Assembly (NCBI RefSeq): GCF_937997465.1
Contig: NZ_CALKTQ010000218.1
Location: forward strand, 1-11,955
Length of the DNA stretch: 11,955 nt
Reading direction: 5' to 3'
Origin: an uncultured Campylobacter sp.
Lineage (GTDB): Bacteria > Campylobacterota > Campylobacteria > Campylobacterales > Campylobacteraceae
The notes under the pieces were generated by a model. The model ran no database searches. It worked only from the letters and a program-made list of their open reading frames with translations, and was not told where the DNA came from. Shown one piece after another: positions 5,705 to 11,955 of this stretch. The stretch's first letter is position 1. Each line of letters starts with the position of its first letter. The position numbers and the translations under genes are program-made.

Positions 5705-8299
5705 ATGAACAAACTACTTAGTTGCGGTATCGTTGCGGCTGCGGGCCTGGCGTTTACCGTTAGCAGTGCGTGTGCGACGGATAGCGATTTACAAGCTATC
5801 ATGAAAGCGCGCGGTCTAACGGAAAAAGACGTCCTGGCGGCTGCTAAAACGTATCAGCCAAGCGGCAAGAAGGACGACTATATCGTCTTCTCATCAGGAG
5901 GCCAAAGCGGACAGGTAATGGTTTACGGCGTGCCTTCAATGAGGATTTACAAGTATATCGGCGTATTTACGCCCGAGCCTTGGCAGGGATACGGCTACGA
6001 CGAGGAGTCTAAAGCCATCCTAAAAAGCGGCGCCATCAGAGGCAAACAAATCACGTGGGGCGACACTCACCACCCTGCTTTAACCGAGAAAAACGGCGAA
6101 TACGTCGGCGATTATCTTTTCATCAACGACAAGGCCAATCCTCGCATCGCGGTTATAAATTTGCACGATTTTGAAACTACGCAAATCGTCGTTAATCCAA
6201 TCGTAAAAAGCGAACACGGCGGCAGCTTTATCACCCCAAATAGCGAATACGTCATCGAAGCGGCACAGTACGCGGCTCCGCTAGATAACGGCTACCACTC
6301 GATAGACGAGTACGAAAGCGCATACCGCGGCGCGGTAACGTTTTGGAAATTCGACTATCCAAAAGGCAAAATAGACGAGAAAGCTTCCTTCTCGCTCGAG
6401 CTTCCTCCGTATTGGCAGGATCTAAGCGACGCCGGTAAGGGCGAGAGCTTCGGCTGGGCGTTTTCTAACTCCATAAACTCGGAGATGTATACCGGAGGTA
6501 TCGAAAAGGGCTTGCCTCCATTTGAAGCGGGCGCTAGCAGAAACGATACGGACTATTTACACGTTTATAACTGGCAAATTTTAGAAAAACTAGCTCAAGA
6601 TAAGAAAAACTACAGAGAAATAAACGGCCACAGAGTAGTTACGATAGAGGCTGCCGTTAAAGCCGGCGCGTTATTTTTGATCCCTGAGCCAAAGAGTCCG
6701 CACGGCGTAGACGTCACTCCTGACGGCCGCTATATCGTTATCGGCGGCAAGCTAGATACTCACGCGACGGTTTATGATTTTAAAAAGATCAAAAACCTAA
6801 TCGATAAAAAAGAGTTTGCCGGCACCGATCCGTACGGCATCCCTGTGCTTGATATGGCAAAGAGCTTGCAAGGACAAGTCGAACTTGGCCTTGGACCTCT
6901 GCACAACTCTTTTGACGAAAAAGACGGCATCATCTATACCTCTCTTTACGTCGATAGCCAGATCGTGAAATGGGACTATAAAAATCTAAAAGTTCTAGAT
7001 AGGATCAACGTCCACTACAACATCGGACACCTTGATACTATGGAGGGTAAGTCGTCAAAACCTAAGGGAAAATACGCTATCGCTCTTGATAAACTTTCGA
7101 TCGATCGCTTTAACCCGGTCGGCCCTCTTCACCCGCAAAACCACCAGCTAATCGACATAGCCGGCTCAAAAATGGAGCTTTTATACGATATGCCGATACC
7201 TCTGGGCGAACCTCACGACGTAGTTTCGATCGCGGCTAGCAAGCTAAAACCGGCTACCACCTATGCCATGGGAACAAACTCTCGCACCGGTAAAGAAAGT
7301 CCGTTCGCTACTCTTGCCGGACAAGAAAGAGTCGAGCGCAACGGCAAAAACGTAACCGTCTACGCCACGATGATCAGAAGCCACATCAACCCTGAGCACA
7401 TCGAAGTAAATAAAGGCGACAACGTAACCATCCACCTAACAAACCTAGAGCGCGCACAGGACGAGACACACGGCTTTACCGTGGATCTTTATAATATCCA
7501 CGCCTCTTTAGAGCCTGGTAAAACTGCGACCGTAAATTTCGTAGCCGACGAAGAGGGCGTATTCCCTTACTACTGCACCGAGTTTTGCTCTGCGCTACAC
7601 CTTGAGATGATGGGTTACTTGCTAGTTAAAGATCCGAACAAAAAATACGAATCCGCCAAAGCAAGCAAGCTAAAAACCCTAAGCCCGGAAGCTCTAAAAG
7701 CCGAATACGATAAAGTAATCGCTACAAACAAAGCTACCGACGAGGTTATCCAAAGCGTCGTTACTTATTTGAAAGAGAAGCATTACGAAAAATATCCTAA
7801 GGTAAAAGAGCTAGTTACGGACGCGCTAGATCAATACGGCAAAATCCCTGAAGCAAAAGCAAAAGCCGACGAAGCCTACAAAAAAGGAGACGTAAACGGC
7901 GCGATACTATGGGAGTACCAAGTATGGCAGTATATGGTTAAAACCGCGGACGTCGGCCTAAGAGCTAAAAACAATCTCGCTAAAGAGATCGCCACACCTA
8001 TGAGCCCGGCTGCCGCTAAAGGCGAGGAAGCCTATCTAAAAGGCGGTTGTAACGGCTGCCACGTCATCGGTCAGGTTAGCTCGGGTCCAGATCTAACCGG
8101 CGTTCTTTTGCGTCACGAAAACGGCGAGAAATGGGTGTTTGACTTTATCAAAGATCCTGCTAAATTTTACAACGACGAGTACGTCAAATCTATGATAGAT
8201 TTCTTTAACCTCAGGATGCCTAATCAGCACATGAGCGACCAAGAGATCAAAGATATCATCGAATACCTAAAATGGATCGACGAAAACGCGGGAATGTAA
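5705..8299 (+). CDS. nosZ: Nitrous oxide reductase, clade II (cytochrome c-fused NosZ)
   Basis: This periplasmic multicopper enzyme reduces N2O to N2. The 864-residue product starts with a Sec signal peptide (about 1-24, no twin arginine), as in clade II NosZ. The seven-bladed propeller carries all seven CuZ histidines: H122, H123, H171, H333, H400, H442 and H504. The cupredoxin domain (about 560-645) holds the CuA ligands H589, C624, C628, H632 and M635 (C-TEF-C-SAL-H-LE-M). A helical linker (about 650-770) leads to a C-terminal monoheme cytochrome c domain with CNGCH (C782, C785, H786) and a probable axial Met in RMPNQ (M838), typical of Wolinella/Campylobacter cNosZ. The ribosome site AAGGAG (5692-5697) is strong. 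No ligand is missing, so the enzyme should be active. The nosZ codons contain few AAATTT words compared with the gene before it. Confidence 0.98.
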   Translation: MNKLLSCGIVAAAGLAFTVSSACATDSDLQAIMKARGLTEKDVLAAAKTYQPSGKKDDYIVFSSGGQSGQVMVYGVPSMRIYKYIGVFTPEPWQGYGYDEESKAILKSGAIRGKQITWGDTHHPALTEKNGEYVGDYLFINDKANPRIAVINLHDFETTQIVVNPIVKSEHGGSFITPNSEYVIEAAQYAAPLDNGYHSIDEYESAYRGAVTFWKFDYPKGKIDEKASFSLELPPYWQDLSDAGKGESFGWAFSNSINSEMYTGGIEKGLPPFEAGASRNDTDYLHVYNWQILEKLAQDKKNYREINGHRVVTIEAAVKAGALFLIPEPKSPHGVDVTPDGRYIVIGGKLDTHATVYDFKKIKNLIDKKEFAGTDPYGIPVLDMAKSLQGQVELGLGPLHNSFDEKDGIIYTSLYVDSQIVKWDYKNLKVLDRINVHYNIGHLDTMEGKSSKPKGKYAIALDKLSIDRFNPVGPLHPQNHQLIDIAGSKMELLYDMPIPLGEPHDVVSIAASKLKPATTYAMGTNSRTGKESPFATLAGQERVERNGKNVTVYATMIRSHINPEHIEVNKGDNVTIHLTNLERAQDETHGFTVDLYNIHASLEPGKTATVNFVADEEGVFPYYCTEFCSALHLEMMGYLLVKDPNKKYESAKASKLKTLSPEALKAEYDKVIATNKATDEVIQSVVTYLKEKHYEKYPKVKELVTDALDQYGKIPEAKAKADEAYKKGDVNGAILWEYQVWQYMVKTADVGLRAKNNLAKEIATPMSPAAAKGEEAYLKGGCNGCHVIGQVSSGPDLTGVLLRHENGEKWVFDFIKDPAKFYNDEYVKSMIDFFNLRMPNQHMSDQEIKDIIEYLKWIDENAGM

Positions 8300-8307
8300 T
8301 CCAAATT

Positions 8308-8333
8308 TGATTCGGGCTTAGCGGTCCGAATCA
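8308..8333. repeat. Inverted repeat 1 in the nosZ-nosB gap
   Basis: TGATTCGG (8308-8315) and CCGAATCA (8326-8333) form an 8-bp perfect stem with a 10-base loop, starting eight bases after the nosZ stop. No U-tract follows, so an RNA 3'-end stabiliser or processing hairpin is more likely than an intrinsic terminator. Confidence 0.6.
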
Positions 8334-8346
8334 GTACGCTAAATTT

Positions 8347-8374
8347 GAGGCTCGGCGCGCGCAACCCGAGCCTC
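8347..8374. repeat. Inverted repeat 2 in the nosZ-nosB gap (strong GC hairpin)
   Basis: GAGGCTCGG (8347-8355) and CCGAGCCTC (8366-8374) give a 9-bp, GC-rich perfect stem with a 10-base loop. This is the most stable hairpin seen in the window. The bases after it (CCACGTTAAA) contain no T-run, arguing against a complete terminator. Partial attenuation or protection of the nosZ message against 3' decay would fit its place directly after the catalytic subunit. Confidence 0.65.
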
Positions 8375-8378
8375 CCAC

Positions 8379-8422
8379 GTTAAATTTAAAAAGCGTTTTG
8401 CGAAAAATTTTTTAAATTTAAC
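8379..8422. repeat. Inverted repeat 3, AT-rich, ending at the nosB ribosome site
   Basis: GTTAAATTTAAAAA (8379-8392) and TTTTTAAATTTAAC (8409-8422) form a 14-bp perfect stem with a 16-base loop. The right arm ends immediately before the AAAGGAG ribosome site (8423-8429) of nosB. It could affect access of ribosomes to nosB or act as a DNA-level operator or AT-rich promoter region; the sequence does not say which. Confidence 0.6.
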
Positions 8423-8434
8423 AAAGGAGAAACG

Positions 8435-9196
8435 ATGAAGAAGTATCAAATTTACACTATTATCGCGTTAGTCTTGATGACCGTTTGTTTTACGATCCCG
8501 GTGCTAGGCTTTTTCGGAGCCAAAGCCAAGATCGCCGCAGGCGAGCCTCTCGCCGGGTATTCGTATAAAATTTACGACCTTTACACCTCGTTTCAGTACA
8601 AAAATCACTTGATGCCAGACGACGTAAAAGCCAGCCTACAAAAAGCGATCGAGCAAAAAGCCGAGATCGGCACGCCATCTTTTCCTATCTGGTACGTCGC
8701 GCTTGAAGCGCCAAACTACCCAAAAGACGCCTTTCCAGACGGTATTCCGGTTTATTTTCACGTTGACGGATACAGCGGCGACGTGCACGAGATGAACACC
8801 ATAAACCACTACATCGGCATGTATCCGATGGAGCACGGCGGCAACGTCGAGCGCGCGATTGCGCCTTATTATCTGCTTATTTCCACGCTTTGCATGCTAG
8901 CCTTTTTATACTACGACGGCAAATTTAACTCCCTGCTCATGGTGCTTCCGACCATAGCTCCGCTGCTTTTCATGGGCGCGTTTGCGGGCTGGCTTTACTG
9001 GTACGGGCACAATATGCAAGAGTGGGGCGCGTTTAAGATAAAACCGTTTATGCCGACCGTGCTTGGCGACGGCAAGGTCGCGCAGTTTACAACGCACTCG
9101 TATCCTAGCATAGGATTTTGGGTGATGATGGCTATGAGCGCGCTTTGTATACTAGCCGTATTTTCAAAGAAAAAAGAGCTCAAAGACGCGAAATGA
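8435..9196 (+). CDS. nosB: NosB, polytopic membrane protein of clade II nos clusters
   Basis: This is a membrane protein found with clade II nosZ and required for N2O respiration by an unknown mechanism. The 253-residue product has four predicted membrane helices (about 7-27, 143-160, 166-190, 224-243) and one large loop (28-142) that should face the periplasm. That loop ends with a His/Met-rich segment, VHEMNTINHYIGMYPMEHGG (117-136: H118, M120, H125, M129, M132, H134), a candidate copper- or heme-binding surface, which is my inference. Assignment rests on topology and on its position between nosZ and nosD, as in Wolinella succinogenes. The AAAGGAG ribosome site lies directly behind an AT-rich hairpin. 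Its stop overlaps the nosD start by ATGA. Confidence 0.85.
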   Translation: MKKYQIYTIIALVLMTVCFTIPVLGFFGAKAKIAAGEPLAGYSYKIYDLYTSFQYKNHLMPDDVKASLQKAIEQKAEIGTPSFPIWYVALEAPNYPKDAFPDGIPVYFHVDGYSGDVHEMNTINHYIGMYPMEHGGNVERAIAPYYLLISTLCMLAFLYYDGKFNSLLMVLPTIAPLLFMGAFAGWLYWYGHNMQEWGAFKIKPFMPTVLGDGKVAQFTTHSYPSIGFWVMMAMSALCILAVFSKKKELKDAK

Positions 9197-10428
9197 AATT
9201 TAAGCTTTTGCTCTTTTGCGCGCTAAATTTAACGGCCTTCGCCAGTCCGCTGCAAGACGCTATAAACGCCGCCGAACCGGGCGACATCTTGCGCCTAAAC
9301 GACGGTCTTTACGAGGGAAATATCGTAATCGATAAACCGCTAACGATAATAGGCAAAGGCGAGAACGCCGTGATACGAGGCGACCGCAAATCAAGCGTGA
9401 TAAAAGTAACGGCAAAAAACGTAAAGCTCATAAATTTAAACATCGAAGGCAGCGGCACGAGCCAGATGAACCTAGATGCGGGCATAAGCTGCGCAAAGGG
9501 CAATAATATTTTAGTCGAGAAAAACCGCTTTAAAGACGTGCTGTTTGGTATCGAGCTATCAGAATGCAACCAAGCCGTGATAAGAGATAACAACATCACC
9601 TCAAAAGAGGGCTTTGACGTGCCTAGACGCGGAGATGCCGTGCGCGCGTGGTATTCGCACGAAAATTTGATCGAGCGAAACTACGTCTATAACAGCCGCG
9701 ATATCGTGGCGTGGTTTTCCAGCAACAACATAATCCGCAAAAATTTCGGCAAAAACAACCGCTACGCCGTGCATACGATGTACTCTACGGGTAACCTCAT
9801 CGAGGATAACGAATTTAGCGGCGGCGCGGTGGGGATGTATTTTATGTTTTCAACAAATTCCCTCGTGCGCCGAAACGTGATAATCAACTCAAACGGAGCA
9901 TTCGGCGTGGGTATCGCGCTAAAAGATACCTCGGGCTTTACCGTGAGCGAAAATACCTTTTTATATAACTCGCGCGGCATCTACTCCGACCGCTCGCCGC
10001 TAAATCCGGGCGCCGTAAATTTGATCGAAAACAATCAAATTTTATACAACGTCATCGGGCTGCAAATGCACGCGACGCAGGAAAAAAGCGTGTTTAAGGG
10101 CAATGATTTTATCGGAAACATGGAAACGGCTATCAACGACACTCCGGGCTCAAAGATCGAGCTAAACGAGTGGAGCGGTAATTATTTCGACGAATACGAA
10201 GGACTCGACGTCGATAGAGACGGCATCGGCGATACGCCATACTTGCACTTCGTTTACGCCGACAAGCTTTGGCAGTATTATCCGGCCCTACGCTTTTTCT
10301 ACGGCTCCACCGTGATTAGCGGGCTAAATTTCCTAGCTAAACTTGCCCCCTTTTCCGAGCCGCTTAAGCTTTTAGAGGACGACTCTCCTAAAATGCGCCC
10401 AAACAACGCTCAAAAGGCAACGCTATGA
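9193..10428 (+). CDS. nosD: NosD, periplasmic beta-helix copper-site maturation protein
   Basis: NosD is needed to assemble the CuZ centre of NosZ together with the NosFY ABC transporter. The 411-residue product has a signal peptide (about 1-18) and a right-handed parallel beta-helix of CASH/PbH1 repeats (about 60-320, with many N-x-I and I-x-x-N turns). It ends the helix with the family hallmark N-x-W-x-G-N-Y-x-D-x-Y-x-G-x-D-x-D-x-D-G-I-G-D-T-P-Y at 325-350. I chose the ATG at 9193, which overlaps the nosB stop (ATGA) and leaves a proper signal peptide; an in-frame ATG at 9118 would add 25 residues inside nosB and destroy it. It is coupled to nosG by another ATGA overlap. Confidence 0.95.
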   Translation: MKFKLLLFCALNLTAFASPLQDAINAAEPGDILRLNDGLYEGNIVIDKPLTIIGKGENAVIRGDRKSSVIKVTAKNVKLINLNIEGSGTSQMNLDAGISCAKGNNILVEKNRFKDVLFGIELSECNQAVIRDNNITSKEGFDVPRRGDAVRAWYSHENLIERNYVYNSRDIVAWFSSNNIIRKNFGKNNRYAVHTMYSTGNLIEDNEFSGGAVGMYFMFSTNSLVRRNVIINSNGAFGVGIALKDTSGFTVSENTFLYNSRGIYSDRSPLNPGAVNLIENNQILYNVIGLQMHATQEKSVFKGNDFIGNMETAINDTPGSKIELNEWSGNYFDEYEGLDVDRDGIGDTPYLHFVYADKLWQYYPALRFFYGSTVISGLNFLAKLAPFSEPLKLLEDDSPKMRPNNAQKATL

Positions 10429-11105
10429 ATAGGCGAAATTTTATCGCACTAACGGCAGGTGCGGCGGCTGCAGGCTACGGCATCGGGTATTTTCTACCCA
10501 AAACGCGCGCGGACGAACTTTTTTTACGGCCTCCCGGAGCGGTTAAAAATTTCGAATCGCTCTGCATAAAATGCGGCCAATGCGTGCAGGTCTGTCCGTA
10601 TCACAGCATCGAGCTACTAGATATAACGCAGGGCTACTCAAACGGCACGTCCTATATCGACGCGCACGAGCGAGGCTGCTATCTGTGCGACCTTTTCCCC
10701 TGCGTTTTAGCCTGTCCAAGCGGCGCGCTAGATCACGCTACGACGCAGATTAGCGACGTAAAGATGGGCGTGGGCGTGCTGCGAGGACGCGAGGCCTGTC
10801 TAGCGTACAAAAACGAAAACGTAAATTTAAACGGCATTACGAAAATGCTTGAGCGTAAAATTTACAACGACCGCGAGCAAGCCGTAAAAGACGCCGTCCA
10901 AAATAGCGTGGACAAGCCCTGTGATCTATGCGTGAGCCTCTGTCCGATCGGAGACGTCGCCATAGCGATGGCTAAAAGCGACGGGCGAAATTTGCCCGAA
11001 TTTAAACAAGGTTGCGTCGGATGCGGCGTGTGCGCCGAGGTTTGCCCGGTGCAAATCATCGACATCGCGCCAAACCGCGGCTATGATGAAATTTACAAAG
11101 GATAA
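10425..11105 (+). CDS. nosG: NosG, NapG-like periplasmic ferredoxin with four [4Fe-4S] clusters
   Basis: This is the iron-sulfur half of a presumed NosGH menaquinol dehydrogenase that feeds electrons towards NosZ. The 226-residue product starts with a twin-arginine signal (NRRNFIALTAG), so it is exported folded with its clusters. Cysteine sets are C47/50/53/57 (CIKCGQCVQVCP), C85/88/93/97 (CYLCDLFPCVLACP), C166/169/173 plus probably C125, and C197/200/203/207 (CVGCGVCAEVCP), enough for four clusters as in NapG. NapG is the close paralogue; the nosD/nosC neighbours decide for NosG. The start overlaps nosD by four bases. NosH, its quinol-oxidising membrane partner, is expected to the right of the window. 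Export differs from NosZ, which has a Sec signal. Confidence 0.93.
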   Translation: MNRRNFIALTAGAAAAGYGIGYFLPKTRADELFLRPPGAVKNFESLCIKCGQCVQVCPYHSIELLDITQGYSNGTSYIDAHERGCYLCDLFPCVLACPSGALDHATTQISDVKMGVGVLRGREACLAYKNENVNLNGITKMLERKIYNDREQAVKDAVQNSVDKPCDLCVSLCPIGDVAIAMAKSDGRNLPEFKQGCVGCGVCAEVCPVQIIDIAPNRGYDEIYKG

Positions 11106-11107
11106 AA

Positions 11108-11680
11108 ATGAGAAATAAAATTTTAGGCTGTCTCGTCGCCCTCGCCGCCGCTGCGCTGATAACGGGCTGCGAGAGCAAGGATGATAAAAAACCGACGACG
11201 CAAGCGGCAAAAACGCAAGCGACGCCCGCCGCCGCAGGCATGATAGAGACGCAAAAAGCGGACGCTAACGCAACCGCGCAAAAAGACTACGATCAGTTTA
11301 TGAGCTACGATATAAACGGTAAAAAGAGAGTCAAATTTGGTCTAGATGACGAAGAGAGCGAGACTAGCCGCTCAGTCGGCGCGCTAGCGATGGTGCGAAA
11401 CCCGCTGCAAAGCATAAATTTAAAACTAGTAAAAGGGCGCCTTAGCAAGGACTTTATCGTAAAATGCTCCGCCTGCCACGACGACTACGCCAACGGCATC
11501 ATCGGCCCGTCGCTGCTAAATAAAACCTCGGATCAAATTTACGACATGATATTTGCGTATAAAAACAAGCAAAAGGCAAATCCGCTGATGAAAGATCTAG
11601 TCCAAACCCTAGACGAGGCGCAAATCCGCGCTCTAGCAAACGAAATCAGCGAATTTAACGAGCAGTTTAGAAAAAAATAG
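11108..11680 (+). CDS. nosC1: NosC1, monoheme cytochrome c lipoprotein
   Basis: This is probably an electron carrier between the NosGH quinol dehydrogenase and the cytochrome domain of NosZ. The 190-residue product has a lipoprotein signal with lipobox ITGC (C21). A flexible, Ala/Thr/Lys-rich linker (about 22-60) follows, then one heme c motif CSACH (C120, C123, H124) with the usual following GxxGPSL. A candidate axial ligand is the Met in ANPLMKDLV. The lipobox predicts membrane tethering, which suits short-range electron transfer at the periplasmic face. It starts two bases after nosG, with its AAAGGA ribosome site inside the nosG end. The name follows the W. succinogenes gene order. Confidence 0.88.
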   Translation: MRNKILGCLVALAAAALITGCESKDDKKPTTQAAKTQATPAAAGMIETQKADANATAQKDYDQFMSYDINGKKRVKFGLDDEESETSRSVGALAMVRNPLQSINLKLVKGRLSKDFIVKCSACHDDYANGIIGPSLLNKTSDQIYDMIFAYKNKQKANPLMKDLVQTLDEAQIRALANEISEFNEQFRKK

Positions 11681-11689
11681 GAGGCTAAA

Positions 11690-11955
11690 ATGGGAAAGAA
11701 AATAGCGATAATCTTTGGAGCTTTGGTCTTGGTTCTTATGATTTTTATGCTGACTAGCCAGCCCTCAGCGCCCATAAAAGATGCCAGCAGACCCGAAATA
11801 AAACCCCAAGACTTCGCTCCTAAGCAAGAGCGAAACGAGGAGCTAAATCTGCAAGACGCCGAGGAAATAAAAAAGATAAAACAGCTACAAAACAGCGTAG
11901 CAAATCAGCCTAGCGAGGGCGTTAGTAAACGATACCTCACATCCTGCGCGCCTTG
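11690..11955 (+). CDS. nosC2: NosC2, cytochrome c, 3' end beyond the window
   Basis: The frame is open from ATG at 11690 (AGGAGG ribosome site overlapping the nosC1 stop) to the right edge, giving 88 residues. It has an N-terminal membrane anchor or signal (about 4-22) without a lipobox, then a charged Lys/Glu/Gln-rich linker (about 30-75). It ends at TSCAP, with two bases TG left, which is the beginning of a CxxCH heme motif (C86-A-P-Cys expected). The second position after nosG matches nosC2 of Wolinella. NosC1 is lipid-anchored while this one appears helix-anchored or secreted. The cut is the window edge, not a mutation. Confidence 0.8.
   Translation, partial: MGKKIAIIFGALVLVLMIFMLTSQPSAPIKDASRPEIKPQDFAPKQERNEELNLQDAEEIKKIKQLQNSVANQPSEGVSKRYLTSCAP

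Noticed and set aside
8347..8374. Intrinsic terminator separating nosZ from nosB
   Set aside because: The stem is strong but no T-run follows on either strand, and nosB-D-G-C continue as a tight operon without another obvious promoter.
9118..9192. An upstream ATG that would extend nosD by 25 residues
   Set aside because: It lies inside the last membrane helix of nosB and would put a charged segment before an otherwise perfect signal peptide. The ATGA overlap start at 9193 is far better.
10425..11105. Assignment of the ferredoxin as NapG of a nitrate reductase operon
   Set aside because: The protein is NapG-like, but it overlaps nosD and precedes nosC1/nosC2, and no napA, napH or napB is present in the window.

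Overview
The window looks like chromosomal DNA of a Campylobacter or a close Campylobacterota relative, probably one of the higher-GC, respiration-rich species such as the C. showae/rectus/curvus/gracilis type. This placement is inference. It rests on the gene order (alr, a Pgp2/Csd6-type peptidoglycan peptidase, then a PCuAC and Sco copper module, which I recall as the C. jejuni Cj0905c-Cj0911 order), on a nos cluster of the Wolinella type (nosZ-B-D-G-C1-C2), on a T-rich promoter with an extended -10, and on the extreme abundance of the word AAATTT.

Layout. Bases 1-51 may be the tail of a + strand gene. Bases 52-564 are non-coding as far as I can see. Bases 565-2740 hold a minus-strand cell-wall operon read right to left: pgp2 (TTG start), an 80-residue unknown protein and alr, with abutting or overlapping junctions. 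A divergent 132-bp promoter region follows. Bases 2873-4420 hold a + strand periplasmic copper-delivery module: a PCuAC chaperone with a His-rich tail, a membrane-anchored unknown protein with a His/Met motif, and Sco/SenC. A 156-bp gap then carries a perfect FNR/CRP-type box placed at -41.5 from a likely -10. From 4577 to the right edge runs the nitrous oxide respiration operon: a secreted beta-propeller protein, nosZ, nosB, nosD, nosG, nosC1 and the start of nosC2, which is cut off inside its heme-binding motif.

How it works together. NosZ is a clade II (Sec-exported, cytochrome c-fused) N2O reductase in the periplasm with all CuZ and CuA ligands visible. NosG (a NapG-like four-cluster ferredoxin), the expected NosH beyond the edge and the monoheme cytochromes NosC1 and NosC2 would carry electrons from menaquinol to NosZ. 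NosD and NosB serve maturation or electron transfer. The PCuAC/Sco genes just upstream could supply copper to the NosZ CuA site, though in relatives without nos the same module is linked to cbb3 oxidase.

Most genes belong to known families. The parts most worth a second look are the uncharacterised beta-propeller gene, with its low-complexity NL-repeat insertion, at the head of the nos operon; three consecutive inverted repeats filling the nosZ-nosB gap; the FNR-type promoter architecture; and the strong contrast in AAATTT (an RAATTY site) density between nosZ and its neighbour. I see no CRISPR array, insertion sequence, tRNA or rRNA.
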